DNA from: Blasia pusilla
Lineage: Eukaryota; Marchantiophyta; Marchantiopsida; Blasiales
NCBI GenBank assembly: GCA_050084515.1
Contig: CM114271.1
Coordinates: forward strand, 28,520,001 to 28,584,000
Length of the DNA stretch: 64,000 bases
Direction of reading: 5' to 3'
Shown one piece after another: positions 32,190 through 43,700 of the stretch. Both the position numbers and the translations under genes were made by a program. Below the pieces are notes generated by a model. It did no database searches. It had not been told where the DNA came from and saw nothing but the letters and a program-made list of their open reading frames with translations. The first letter of the stretch is position 1; every line of letters begins with the position of its first letter.

Positions 32190-33566
32190 CCACCAAGTCA
32201 AGAGCTACAGAGGAGTGCCGACAACCTCATGAGGGAGGCGTGGAGTCATGCCTTCATCTCAGAACAGCGAGAGTCACGTGGCGATCGGGCTCTTGGAGTG
32301 GAGACGTTGACCCCACTGGATACCACACCCGTTGTGTGGCAATGCCCAGAGGAAGGTGTTGGGGTGTTAGATCTCTTCGGAGGGAATAGCACCGGATTGG
32401 CTGCAGTATTGCAGGCAGGCATACGGGTGTATCATTACCTTTATGAGGAGAGAAAGGAGACCACGCGGCGAGTATCAATACGTCATGTGGCCAGATTGGT
32501 CTAGAGGTATCTTGAGTTGTTGACGGTATCTGCAGTACAGGGATATCAGCATACACTACCCGTCGACATCTCTTTGGTGGGGGCGCATGATTTGGATAGA
32601 GTTGGCACCATTCATTTGGTGATTTCTGGATGGCCATGTCAAGGTCATTCATCAGCTGGCCGAGGATTTGGATTGCAAGATCCGAGGTCAGGGATGTTTT
32701 GGGAGATGCTGCGAGTAGTACAACATTTGCAGGAGAGTCAGACATGTTCTCCAACGTAAATTTTGGAGAACGTGCCATTGTTGGGACACACTCGTGCACG
32801 TGTGATGACGAGTGTGCATCAGGTGAGGTCCTGGTTGGGACCTGCTGTGTTGTTAGATGCAGCGAGAGTTGGATCACGTGCCCATCGTCCACGACTATGA
32901 TGGAGGAACCTGATACCATCAAGGGTACTAAGTCGAGCATGCGATGGAGTCCAGAGAGCACCACATCTCACAATGGATGCTATCTTGGGCTCAGGGCATT
33001 GATCTCAGGTGGTGACACGGGATGATAGACCACCGTTTGCCATGGCCAATAGGGTGGAGGAGTTGAAGGCAACCTTACCTACGTTGGTGAGCTTCCCAGC
33101 ATCCCATGCCTTTTGTCAGGGAGGGCCAGGCATGATTTGGGATGAGGTGACCGGAGCATTGGAGGAGCCTACAGCAGATGAGCGCAAGCGCGCCATGGGG
33201 TTCGTTACAGGTACTACGGCGGTGCCAAGAATGACTGAGGTATCTTGGAGACAGGTGTTGGGGCAGGCGATGGACCTCAATTGTCTCACATGGATAGTCA
33301 ACCTAGGTATGGCTGAGGAGAGATGGATGCGAGTGACACCCATGCCGTCACGTCCACGAGATGGACCATTGCCTACAGGGTCTCTACAGGCATTGGCTGG
33401 GGGCAAGACAAGGAGAGATAGGCACCCATGGACTTCCTGGGACATCATTCGAGCGGAGAGTGCGAAGGCGGCCAGAGTAGCACATGTTCATTTTTTGGAT
33501 GTGGAGCATGGTGGAGGAGGTCATAGTGGAGTGGCTCTTGCGGAGGTGGCTAGGGTTGCTACATAA
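32190..33566 (+). pseudogene. Cytosine-C5 DNA methyltransferase domain within retroelement
   Basis: One frame runs the whole length, broken only by stops at 32502 (TAG), 32757 (TAA), 32898 (TGA) and 33000 (TGA). C5-methyltransferase motifs appear in the correct order: motif I, L-D-L-F-G-G-N-S-T-G-L-A (about 32365-32400); motif IV with the catalytic Cys, G-W-P-C-Q-G-H-S-S-A-G (about 32629-32661); and motif VI, E-N-V-P (32766-32777). Motif VIII is H-R-P-R-L (about 32883-32897), and motifs IX-X are D-E-R-K-R-A-M-G-F (about 33177) and V-L-G-Q-A-M-D-L-N (about 33256). The protein would transfer a methyl group from S-adenosylmethionine to cytosine in DNA. The subfamily (CMT, DNMT3 or other) cannot be decided by eye. 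Confidence 0.88.
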
Positions 33567-33679
33567 CAACCAAAGCCGGAGGTGGCATCCTCTCTGAGTG
33601 AGGTCACGATGGAGACTTGGGAGCCTGTGATAGGACTCAAGTTGACAGGAGGAGAGCCATGGCGAGTTCATAGGTTTCT

Positions 33680-35031
33680 GAGAGGGCATGCCCTCTCCTG
33701 ACGGGATACGGATTGAGTTGGCTAGTGATACGCCAATCTTTCGTCGATCCTACAGGTATTCTGATATGGAGCGAACCTTGATTCAGAGCAGGAGGCAGGA
33801 CTTGTTGGAAGCAGGACTTATGGAGTTATCACATGGGGAGTATGCATCTGCCACAGTCATGCCGGCGAAGAAGGATATGTATGGCAATTGGACGGATAGA
33901 TGGATGTGTGGAGATTACCGTCCTATCAACCAACACACGAGGTCAGATCAGTACGCCATGCCTACTCCTGAGGAGATCTTTGATGCGGTAGGGCATGCAA
34001 AGATCTTGAGTACTTTAGATCTCCGTGTTGGCTATCATCAGCTTCCTATCAAGTTGGAGGACAGGGAGAAGACAACATTCTGGGGGATAGATCGGTTCGG
34101 GAGAGATTGCTTGTATCAATGGTGGTTCTTACCTTTTGGGTTGAAGAACGTGCCTACAGAGTTTCAGAGAGTGATGGATAGGATTCTAGCTGGCTTGGAG
34201 TTTGTACGATGTTACATAGATAATATTCTTATCTTCAGTTCCACGGTTGAGGAGCATGAGCGACACGTGGAGGAGGTGTTTCGGAAATTGCAGTTACATG
34301 GACTGAAGTTACAACCAGGCAAGTGTAGATTCTTTCAGAAGCAGATTGAGTATTTGGGACACACCATATACCCGAGTGGATTAGGCGTTCAGCAGACAAA
34401 GGTAGAGGCTATTGCGTAGATTCCACGCCCTACAGATGTGAGTCGAGTCCGAGCAATTCTTGGACTGACGAACTTCTATCGACGGTATGTCAAGGGTTTT
34501 AGTGCAATCGCAAAGTCTTTGACCTTGTTGACGAGACTTGATCAGGTTTGGTTGTGGGGAGATGATCAAGAGCGAGCATTTCAGGAGCTCAAGGACAGGT
34601 TGAAGTCCTCACCCATTTTACACAGATCGGTTAGGGATCGCCCATTCCAATTACATACGGATTGGACCATGTTGGGTCTAGGAGCAGTGCTTACTCATAG
34701 GGATGATGAGGAGAGGGATTTCGTTGTGGCTTACGCGAGCCGATCGAACAACATTGCAGAGGCGAAGTACAAATCCTACGAAGGAGAGTGCTTGGCTGCA
34801 GTGTGGGCCATGGCACATTTCAGGTGCTATTTATTCGGCAACCCTTTCACACTTATCATTGATTATCAGCCATTCAGGTGGTTGATGGATTCCAACAAGC
34901 TTACGGGAAAGTTTGCCAGGTGGGCTCTATTACTACAGGAGTATGAGTTTGAGGTGGTTCATAGGCCAGGTTGGCTGAACCAAGATGCGGATGGGTTGAG
35001 TCGTAATCGAGTCAGAGAGACGACAAAGTAG
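33680..35031 (+). pseudogene. Ty3/gypsy reverse transcriptase and RNase H
   Basis: RT begins near P-D-G-I-R-I-E-L-A-S-D (33694). It contains C-G-D-Y-R-P-I-N, L-S-T-L-D-L-R-V-G-Y-H-Q, L-P-F-G-L-K-N-V-P-T-E-F-Q, and the catalytic box as Y-I-D-N (about 34213) where Y-x-D-D is expected. A TAG at 34417 separates it from the connection and RNase H (F-Q-L-H-T-D-W, Y-E-G-E-C-L-A-A-V-W-A, N-Q-D-A-D-G-L-S-R). A one-base frameshift near 33687 separates it from the methyltransferase frame, and another near 35030 precedes the integrase. Confidence 0.9.
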
Positions 35032-35033
35032 CT

Positions 35034-36320
35034 CGATGGCACGGAGAGAGTGATGAGGAGATGGTGCCCGGTTGGCATGCATCTGACTATCTTTGTTGGT
35101 TGACTCTGGCAGGTCAGCCATAGGTGATGACTCCAATGGTGGGGTTGGATGATGAGTCTTTGGATGCGGAGGTCAATGAGGAGGCGACAGGTGGTCGTGA
35201 TTTCCATGACGACGTGGAGGTTGTAGAGTTCTTGTGCATTGGCGTCATAGCAAGCACATTGAGTGCTAGGGAGCTGGATCGGATCCTACAGAGAGCCAGG
35301 AGGTTCAGATGGGAGGGGACTCACATTTTTCGGGTATGGGGAGATGGTAGGATACGAGTGGTACCTCATCCTTCATAGCAAGCACGTGTAGTGCGACACG
35401 CCCATGAGGAGTTGGGACATTTTGGAGTGAAGCGTACTTACAGCTTACTCCAGATTCGGAATTGGTGGCGCAGCATGCATACTGGGGTACAGCAGTTTGT
35501 GGTCAGATATATGGAATATGACAGAGTGCGAGCATCCTTCAATGCTCCCACTCCGCAATTACATCCTTTGCCGATTATGGGTTTAGGTTATCGGTGGAGT
35601 TTAGACTTTGCGGGACCTTTGTCATTGACTGGGCGTCATCATAGTTACGTGTTGGTCATGGTGGAGCATTTCTCCAAGTGGATATAGTTGGTGGCACTAC
35701 CGGACAAGGCGAGCGAGGGAATAGCTTATGCATGTCTAGATCGTCTGCTTAGTCACTTTGGTGCACTGTTGGAGATGTTGACTGACCAGGGTATCAAGTT
35801 CATGGGAGAGTTTCAGGCCTTGTGTGATCAGGCACTGATAGATCACCGCACCACGTCCAGAGATCATCCTGAGGCAGATGGGTTGGCGGAGAGAGTGGTA
35901 CAGACGGTGAAGAGAGAATTGCGCAAGTATGGCTTGCAGCGAGGACAGTTGAGGGAGTGGGACCTACAATTGCCATGGTTGGCTATGGGTTATCGCTTTA
36001 GTCGGCAAGCATCCTTGGCGTCATTTTCACCGTACTTTTTGCTCTTTGGGAGAGATCCAGATTTACCTGCATCCATTCGACATGACATGGCGGAGGTGTT
36101 AGATCTTCATGATCCAGATGTGTGGGTACAAGCATGTTCTCAGAGGGCGGAGGTTTTTCGTAGAGTTATGCCTATGGCCTTTGAGAACTTAGCTATTGCT
36201 TAGCATAGAGATACATTGAGGTACGCGACCATTCGTGGAGGAGGTTATCGTCCAGGGATTAGGAGGTTTCATCCTGGAGATTACGTATATTTACAGCATG
36301 GGGCACCCACGACGCTAGAT
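35034..36320 (+). pseudogene. Ty3/gypsy integrase
   Basis: Zinc-binding segment H-A-H-E-E-L-G-H-F-G-V-K-R-T (35397-35438), whose usual C-x2-C is damaged to Y-M-E-Y (about 35510). The DDE core follows with W-S-L-D-F-A-G-P, L-T-D-Q-G-I-K-F and D-H-P-E-A-D-G-L-A-E-R-V-V-Q, then a C-terminal segment G-D-Y-V-Y-L-Q. In-frame TAGs occur at about 35120, 35376, 35685 and 36201. A frameshift near 36335 leads into the PHD frame. Confidence 0.88.
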
Positions 36321-36334
36321 GTCACTACAGGGCG

Positions 36335-36630
36335 GACGCGAGGTATTACCGACCGGAGTCCTCATGTTGGAGGGACGAGATGGTATGGTTTGGAAGGATC
36401 ATGTGCGCAATTGTACGTCATGTCATCTTCCGAACGTAGACGAGACGGTGGATCCGAGCTTGGCAGTGGTACTTGCAGGCTTGAGGTGTATGTTGTGCGG
36501 ATCTGCGAGGGGTACAACCACCATGTTGGTATGTGATGGTTGTTCTCGAGAGTGCCATATGTCATGTCTAACCCCCCCCCTCTTGATGTGGTTCCCACAA
36601 GACGATGGATGTGTCTGAGATGTGTATAGG
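36335..36630 (+). pseudogene. C-terminal PHD finger of the gypsy polyprotein
   Basis: After L-P-T-G-V-L-M-L-E-G-R-D-G comes C-x-x-C-H-L-P-N-V-D and the C4HC3 finger: CMLC (about 36493), CDGC, C-H-M-S-C, and in the next frame W-M-C-L-R-C (about 36606-36625). A run of about ten C residues at 36571-36580 accounts for the frame change. PHD fingers read histone H3 tails, often the methylation state of Lys4. Here the finger takes the place where chromoviruses carry a chromodomain. Confidence 0.8.
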
Positions 36631-36965
36631 GTAGTAGGTCATGTCACAGAGATATGATACTTTCTATCTGGAGTTGGGAGGATCCAACTGCCAACTAGGG
36701 AGTCGGTTGTGTGATCTCCATGTATATGTATGAGTTGATTTTTGTACATGTGTGGATCGACTTGTGTGTGGGGAAGATCGGTGTTGTGTGGTGTAGATAT
36801 GACCAACGATGTATGTTGTGTAGTGATATGTATGCGCATGACAACTGTCACATCTGGGTAGCCGATAGGCCGAGATCTATCGTGGATATGGCGTAGGAGC
36901 CAGCGGATTATCCTGAGTGTAACTTTATCCCACTATGTCGTATGAGGTTGAGGATAGGTCCATTG

Positions 36966-37130
36966 TGTCAGGAACGTTGTTTCTGACAACTTTCATGTTG
37001 AGATCTTTCACAACCGGGTGACTTGTTGACCAAGTCACCCACCCCTGGTAATCTGTGCGCGCAGGTTACCAAGGGGAGGGCTATTTTTAGGGGAAGAGCT
37101 TTTTGGCTCTTCCCAACCTTATATAAGAGA
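36966..37130 (+). promoter_or_regulatory. Probable LTR promoter: four stacked hairpins then TATA box
   Basis: Successive inverted repeats: TGTCAG (36966)/CTGACA (36983); GGGTGACTTG (37016)/CAAGTCACCC (37031); CCCCTGGTAA (37042)/TTACCAAGGGG (37066, one bulge); GGGAAGAGC (37091)/GCTCTTCCC (37106). TATATAAG follows at 37120-37127. The block is flanked by a repeated segment (about 36712-36850 and 37335-37470), as in copy 1. LTR limits could not be fixed. Confidence 0.6.
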
Positions 37131-37320
37131 GGAAGGTGGATTTCCTAAGCCATCTTTCTCATGTTGGGCCGTTAGGGCACCTCTCTTGTATGTGAGTGAG
37201 ATAGGGTTGGGATGCTAGCGTCCGGATTCCTTGATAGCACAGGGTGGACGAGGTTCGATATGCCGATGTAGATTGATGAGTGAAGTTTTAGACCGGGTGT
37301 GTCATTTTTACTACTCTTTA

Positions 37321-39860
37321 TTTTTAGTTATTTGATCTTCATGTATATGTATGAGGTGATTTTTGTACATGTGTGGATCGACCCGTGTGTGGGAAAGATC
37401 GGTGTTGTGAGGTGTAGACGTGACCAACGATGTATGTTGTGTAGCGATATACATGCGCACGACACATATCATATCTAAGCCTCTCTCTTGGTGCAGTTTC
37501 CACATAACAACACTTATGTTCCAAATTTGTACAGGGTAGTAAACCATGTCGTGTTGATGTGTGCTAACTAGAATTAGAGGACCCAAGCACCACTTACGAG
37601 GACGATTGTATAGTTTTATTGTTCATACAAGATTCTATTTTTTGAGTGCATGTAGATCTATCAGAGTGTGAGGAAGACCGATGATGTGTAAATATGATCT
37701 ACGATGTGGATTGTATATCTATGTGTATGCGCACTACAACTAACACATCTTAGTTAGTTAGTAGACAAAATTCTACCAAATCGATGACGTAACGAGTCAA
37801 CATGTTATGTAAGAGGTCTGGAGGTCTCTGATAAGATTGATAACTCTGGTATGTTGAGATTGTCAATGAAGACAATTCTCCTCTTTTGCTATTTTGGATT
37901 AAATGTCTTGCTGACCAAATCAAAAATCACCCTACAACACATGTGCATTTAAGATTAGTTTTTGGGAAAGATCCCTCTAGTACTTTGCACAGATAAAAAG
38001 ATGAGGGGAAAAAATTCATAACCCATATTTCTCATATTGAATTTAGGGTTCACTAGGAGCTTAGAAGCTAGAGTTCAGATATGGATTGATATGCCAATGT
38101 AAACTCAAAAATGAATTTGACCATGTATAATGTTTTCACTTTGATCAATTTACTTCCATGATTATTTTTGGATATGCTCGCAACTACCTATGTGTCAAGA
38201 TGAATGATATTTGATACGTACATATGATCAACAATATGGATTGTAAAATGCATATATGCGAACGATAGAGAATACTTACAAATAGAAGCGCAAATGTAGA
38301 TATGGCCTCTCGTCATTACTTATTGCTTTTAGTCATAAATTATCACATTTTTTAGTTTCTGTTTGGTTCAAATAGTGAGTCAATATAAGGATATCTCTTG
38401 TGAAATTCATTTTTCAACACTCGTAAGACTGGTTAAACATTAATGGAAAGAAAAAACTTGAAACCTCATCATCGAACAAGTCCATTGCTTAGCCTCTAGC
38501 TTGAAAGACAATTCCACCTCAAGTCACTTTAGTGCGATTCAATGTAGGACAATCTTTGCAAGTCTAACAAGGAGGGAGTAAAAGATTCTGTTGTCACTAT
38601 TTCAATGACGATAGAATCTTTTACTGACGATAGAATCGTGAATATGGATTTACTTAACTCTGCTACTTCACACAACCTGACTTTTTTTAAGTACAAAAAT
38701 AAATTCGGAACAAGGAAAAATCAATTTGGTAGATCAAATACAAAAAGTTTTTTGAATTTTAACTAAACCACTAATATTACTTTTAATATTTAAACTTATT
38801 GGTGTACCTGCTTGAACTCACTATGTATATCCCCATGGTGTGTTGTACACTCGACTCTTGATATTGTGAAACACGAACAAGTATAGGTTGAGAACCCATT
38901 GACACTAAAGGCAGGGGTTAGTTAGCAAAGGTCTTCCATTCACAATCTCTGAAGTTTTAATGTAACAATGAATCCTCAAAGATCATAGGTATAGAATTCT
39001 CAAGTACCTCTCTCGTATAGGGGATTGTACATGCTATGTGACGTGTAGAAATAGAGATGGGAAGTGGGCAACCATAATGTCTAAAGATTGTAGAATCTCT
39101 GATTGAGGGTTTCCTACAATGTAGTGAAGCCTTCAATCAAGCTTGGAGGCGAGACCCGCTACCCTATTTTCTAATGCAAAACACTAAGGCCCAAACATTC
39201 CTTCCCAAGGTAAATGGCTAATGGACACATTTATGAAATAGTCCTAGGCTGATCAGATTGCGACTCAAAAGCAGGTGGAGAAAACCTAACATTTCTAAGC
39301 AATGCTGTAAAATAGGATAACCATAACAAACATGTCTTTATTTGAGTCATTAAGAAACATAATCCTAGATTACACAAATCCGGAAACATATGGTTCATTG
39401 CAAAATCTGCCACACTTTTGCTAATGTGTCATGTGGCACTACACAGCTGAGAGATTCGATAAATCTCCTCTCTAGTACAACCCACCATCTACATCATGAA
39501 GAGATCGGGCATAGGGTTTACTCTCGTGTTGACAGCTTCAAAATTTTATAAACTGCTGTTTCGATCGTTACTGCACTCCCCGGGTACACATCTTTACAAC
39601 ACTTGGATGATTAGCTTTGATGAAAGATGAGCCCAGCTCAAATTTAGACTTCATGGCCAGGCTGAACGGTCTTCCAGCCTGTGTCACTCATTTCCTCTGT
39701 GCAACCAATTTAAATCATTTTAGATGTAAGTCTCCGAAGGACATCAATAATTCCAGAGAGATCAGTTATATTGCCTTCAGAAAGGATCATGACAATAACA
39801 CTTAGAAATGCATTCCAAGATTGGCTGATAGCCCTTTTAGTTTGCAGGAACTCTCTGAGT
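37321..39860. repeat. Decayed PHD-gypsy 3' sequences; AT-rich, no gene
   Basis: Contains a clear partial repeat of the element's 3' region (37335-37490) and weaker echoes at about 37680-37790 and 38200-38280, recognisable by ACGATGTGGATTGTATATC-like and TATGCGCAC-like strings. From about 38300 to 39860 no coding sequence or repeat was recognised. Confidence 0.5.
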
Positions 39861-39864
39861 GTCA

Positions 39865-41108
39865 TCTTGAAACCTAAGGAGAGTCACATCATGATTGTGG
39901 ACCCATTAGACAATTGACCTAGAAACTGATTTGCTGATCGTGAACATGCTGAAATCCTGGATGAAATAGCTGATGCCAGTTCTGATTTTGTACAAGGAGA
40001 TGCATCTGCCGGTCTACTTTATCAACAGGTTATGGGTACACCCCAAACCTTTCTCCTTGGTAATTTCAGTGGTAAACAGAAGTTCAATGGAGGAAACTAT
40101 AGAGAATGGTCCAGAACCATGATGAAACCTCACAAACTGGAAGAGCTCGTGCTAAACTTTGCTTGCAGACAGGAAAATCAGTCAGCAGCCATCTTCTGAC
40201 TGAAGTTATTTGAGGTATTGTTTGCCGAGTTCTCCAGTGCAGTTGTACCAGATATTGGATAATTTACTGGTCAACAAATCACGGGTGCACTACATGGTTC
40301 ACAGTTAGTGCCTTGGAAGCAACTCAGAAGCTGGTGATAATGATGGAGATGTCGATTGGTCGTTACAAAACTTAGAAAAAACATTAAGATACGTCCTGTT
40401 GTGACATTTGCTTGAGAGATGACCTGTCCAAGAACAAATGAAGCAGAAAGTCTCTTTGGTTTTCCCCTAAGGAGTCTTCCTAGAAGGCTGGGTAGCCACA
40501 AAAGGTAAAGAGCACTTCCTACTAGGATCATATGGAGAATTGGAAGAAGGACATTCTCAGAGTTTGGAGGAGGTTTTTCTAATTCAGAATCACTGACAAT
40601 TGCAACTTTAAGGTCCTCAAAAAAAGGTCTATTTCAACATTAAACGTGGATACAGAGCTTGCTACAAGCAATAGTGAAGGTTTGTGAAGATCTGAGGCTG
40701 AATACATGGCCCTCACACATGCCACCAAGAGGTCATATGGTTGAGAAGACTTCTTGGAGAAGTTGGACACAAACAACCAGATCAATTGTTAGATAACATG
40801 GGCAGCATTCACCTCAGCAAAAATGAGGCACACCGACCTTCAATATAATTTCATCAGAAAGCAGATTGGGAAGGAGGTGGATTTGGACTTCATCCCCCCT
40901 GAAGATACCGCTACCGCTGCTCTCACTAAGGCATTAGCTAACAAAAACATAAGAAAAGTTTGCACATGCTTGGCTTGCTTTTGGACATGTCAGGAGTGGG
41001 ATTGTCGAGAATGCAGTACATTTCAAGACAGAAAACATGTCCACTGACTGCATTGGGTAGAGAAATCAGGCAGGTAATATATTGAATTCGTACTGACTAT
41101 TGTTGATT
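39865..41108 (+). mobile_element. Degenerate Ty1/copia element with internal deletion
   Basis: 39878-40020 matches the 3' part of the LTR at 41643-41775, so it is the end of a diverged 5' LTR. After it come gag-like sequence (K-F-N-G-G-N-Y-R-E-W-S-R-T-M-M, about 40080-40125) and the end of RNase H (S-E-A-E-Y-M-A-L-T-H-A-T-K, about 40690-40730, then D-N-M-G-S-I-H-L-S-K-N). Most of pol is missing and many stops are present. The 41109-41789 LTR is its likely 3' LTR. Confidence 0.6.
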
Positions 41109-41789
41109 GTTGAAATTTGTTAATATCTAGTTTAGTCATGCTCTAAAAATAGTTAGTCAAATACTAACTTAGTTGGATACTAATTTAGTTAGCTAGAGAT
41201 AACTTAGTGTTCCTCTATCTTTTAGGGTAACCTTGAATTAGGGCAATTCTCGAGTTAGGGTTAGCCACCATCTGTTATTTAGGGTATGGATCTGTTCAAG
41301 AAGATCTAAGGGCCAGAAGTGCTCACCCTGATGTATATAATGTCTCTGTTTAGAGAGCAGAAGCCAATTCTACAGCATGCACAGTTTTGGTGAGGACTCC
41401 TGAGGCTCTTGGTCCTGCTGCAGAGTGATCAGAGAGTAGGAAGAGGAGATTGAGACTAATTGCTGTGCTTGCTAGAGCCTCACTGGAAGGCAGGTTGTTT
41501 TGTCTAGTATGCTGATGGAGATTGTTTGTGCTCAATGGTGAGCCATGTCTGATCTCTGAGCTGGTGACATGTGAGGACCTGTAGTGTGAGTGCAAGGTGT
41601 GGCTGAGTAGAATCTTTCTTAGTATCTCTTAGATAGTAAGAAGAGTCACATCATGGTAGGGCTCTGATTTGGCAATAGAGATAGGAACTGATTTGCTGAT
41701 TGTGTACAAGCTGAAATCATGGATGGTCTAGCTGATGCTAGCTCCGACTTTGTACAAGGAGATACTTCTGCTGGTCAATCATATTCTCA
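41109..41789 (+). repeat. Copia LTR (family B), + orientation
   Basis: It starts TGTTGAAATTTG and ends TCATATTCTCA (TG...CA). It is nearly identical to the reverse complement of 47574-48255: an 81-codon open frame inside is the same in both. Its flanks (TTGAT left, CAAAC right) are not a target duplication, consistent with its being one LTR of the degenerate element to its left. Confidence 0.8.
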
Positions 41790-41793
41790 CAAA

Positions 41794-42585
41794 CTCACTG
41801 TTGAATCTTGCAGATCATCTCGAGATTTTCTGTCACAACTCAAGATTATTGCAAATAATCTTGCATCCGCAGGATCTCCTGTTTCAGACACATCTCTATT
41901 CACTTTTGCTATTAGCAGACTTCCTGCTGAATACAAATCTCTCATTCACGTATTGATGCAGAAAGATAAACCTTCTTTTGACGATCTTCAAACTGGAGTA
42001 CTGTATGATTCTGAACTAGATAAACCTTCCAATTTTGAAAGTATTCTAGTTTCCAATTCTATTGATAATTCTACCAGGAAACGTCCATTTCAGTCTATAT
42101 CTACTCAGTATCAAAGAAACATTCCTCAGAGGAATGGAAAACAGCCTTACTGTTACATTTGTAACGAGAAAGATCACATCTCCAACAAATGTCCTAACAG
42201 AAAATTTCTCAAGAAATTCCGTGAGTACTGCAAAACTCAACCAGAAGATACCTCATCTTTACTACTCAATACTTCACCTATCACTCAAGCATTAACATGC
42301 TCCACATCTGAGGAACTACAACCAGATGAACCACTCTATCTATTCATGATACAAAGATCCTCTACATCTACTTTCCCAGATCTTTCCAAACTTTGGATCC
42401 TTGATTCGGGTTCAAATTCCCATGTTTGCTGTCAAAGAGAACTGTTCTCTAATTTCCTTCCTATTTCTCCAATTCTCATTTCTGGAATAGGCAATGGCAA
42501 AATATATGCTACAGCTACTGGGAATGTTCAATTAAAGCTTTACTACAGGACAGCACAATATTGTTTCTGTGAAGAAACTTGCTGA
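41794..42585 (+). pseudogene. Copia A gag and protease
   Basis: The capsid part includes R-L-P-A-E-Y-K-S-L-I. The CCHC knuckle is C-Y-I-C-N-E-K-D-H-I-S-N-K-C (42151-42192). The aspartic protease active site is W-I-L-D-S-G-S-N-S-H-V-C (42394-42429). The gag N-terminus is absent. The frame is lost at about 42575. Confidence 0.85.
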
Positions 42586-43700
42586 AAACTCTATAGATAC
42601 CCTTTTCTATTCTCACAATATGTCTTTTGAACTCATCAAGCAAGGTCATTGTTTAGGTACAGGCTTTGCCAGGCATGGCATGTATCTAATTGAATGTCAA
42701 TCTTGTACTCCATCGACAATTTTGATAGCCAGAAGTTCATCCAATCTCTGGCACAATCGTATGGGACATCTCAACAATCAGCATTTATTGCAACTACATC
42801 AAAAGAAAATGGTTCAAGGTCTAGATCATGTCGATGATCTCAATTTCTGTACAAGCTGTGCTAAAGGCAAGCTCATCAGGCAACATATCACAGGAGATGG
42901 ACAAGATCTTCCTGTTCAAAAGGCTCTAGATCTGATTCACAGTGATCTGGCAGGACCAATGAAGACACCCAGTATTGGAAACGCCTACTATTTCTGTACT
43001 TTTCTTGACCAATATACAAAGAAATCCTTTGTCTATATTCTTCACAAGAAGTCAGATGTCTTTTCTACATTCCAGAAGTTCAAAATCATGGTTGAGAAAG
43101 AAACTGGCCTCCAGATTCGTGTTCTCAGAACAGATGGAGGTGGTGAATACATAGACTCTTCTTTCCAAGTCTTTCTGCAGACTTTTGGTATTCTTCATCA
43201 ACGCACAGGAAGAGATTCTCCTATGCAGAATGGATCTGCTGAAAGACTCAACCGCACACTACAGGAAAAGGCAAGATGTATGCTCATTCACATGCGCCTT
43301 CCTATATCATTTTGGGGAGAAGCAATTGTTACAGCTAACTATCTTCGGAACTTGAGTCCTACTCAAACTCTTTCAACAACACCTTCTGAAGCTTGGAGTG
43401 GTCTCAAACCTACTCTCACACATCTTCGAGTGTTTGGATGTCAAGCATTTGCTCTCATTCCAGCTGAGAGAAGAAGAAAGATGGATTCTACGGGTGAAGA
43501 TGTATATTCCTTGGTTATCAGATTGGTTCTAGATGTTATAAACTTTTCGATCCCAATACAAAACGTGTTTTTCTCAGCAAAGATGTTGTCTTCAATGAAG
43601 ATACTCCTTTCTCCTTCTCTCCTGTTTTTCACTCTACTTACTCTCCATTTTTTGATTATTTCCCAGTAGAAAACTCTGAACCGATAACTGTCCCTAAAGC
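42569..43700 (+). pseudogene. Copia A integrase
   Basis: HHCC zinc domain W-H-N-R-M-G-H-L-N ... C-T-S-C-A-K-G-K (42750-42870). The DDE core has H-S-D-L-A-G-P, R-T-D-G-G-G-E-Y and N-G-S-A-E-R-L-N-R-T. The frame shifts near 43490, and the remainder to about 43970 is the linker towards RT. Confidence 0.88.

Larger units (their letters stand above)
32180..37320 (+). mobile_element. Ty3/gypsy element with DNA methyltransferase and PHD finger (5'-truncated)
   Basis: Domain order on +: cytosine-C5 DNA methyltransferase, reverse transcriptase, RNase H, H2C2 integrase, PHD finger, then a 3' region with hairpins and a TATA box. RT before integrase fixes it as Ty3/gypsy type. No gag, protease or 5' LTR is seen; the left end lies about 260 bp upstream of the p24 ATG. 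The copy is dead, but most lesions are point stops in otherwise continuous frames. Two further PHD-bearing 3' ends (23113, 27727) show this is a repeated family in this genome. Confidence 0.85.

Noticed and set aside
31915-32201. Short minus-strand ORFs upstream of the p24 start
   Set aside because: They fall in the probable 5' UTR and promoter and show no similarity to p24 or other families.
41350-41595. 81-codon ORF repeated at 47768-48013
   Set aside because: It lies inside both copies of LTR B and is explained by LTR identity. No domain is recognised.
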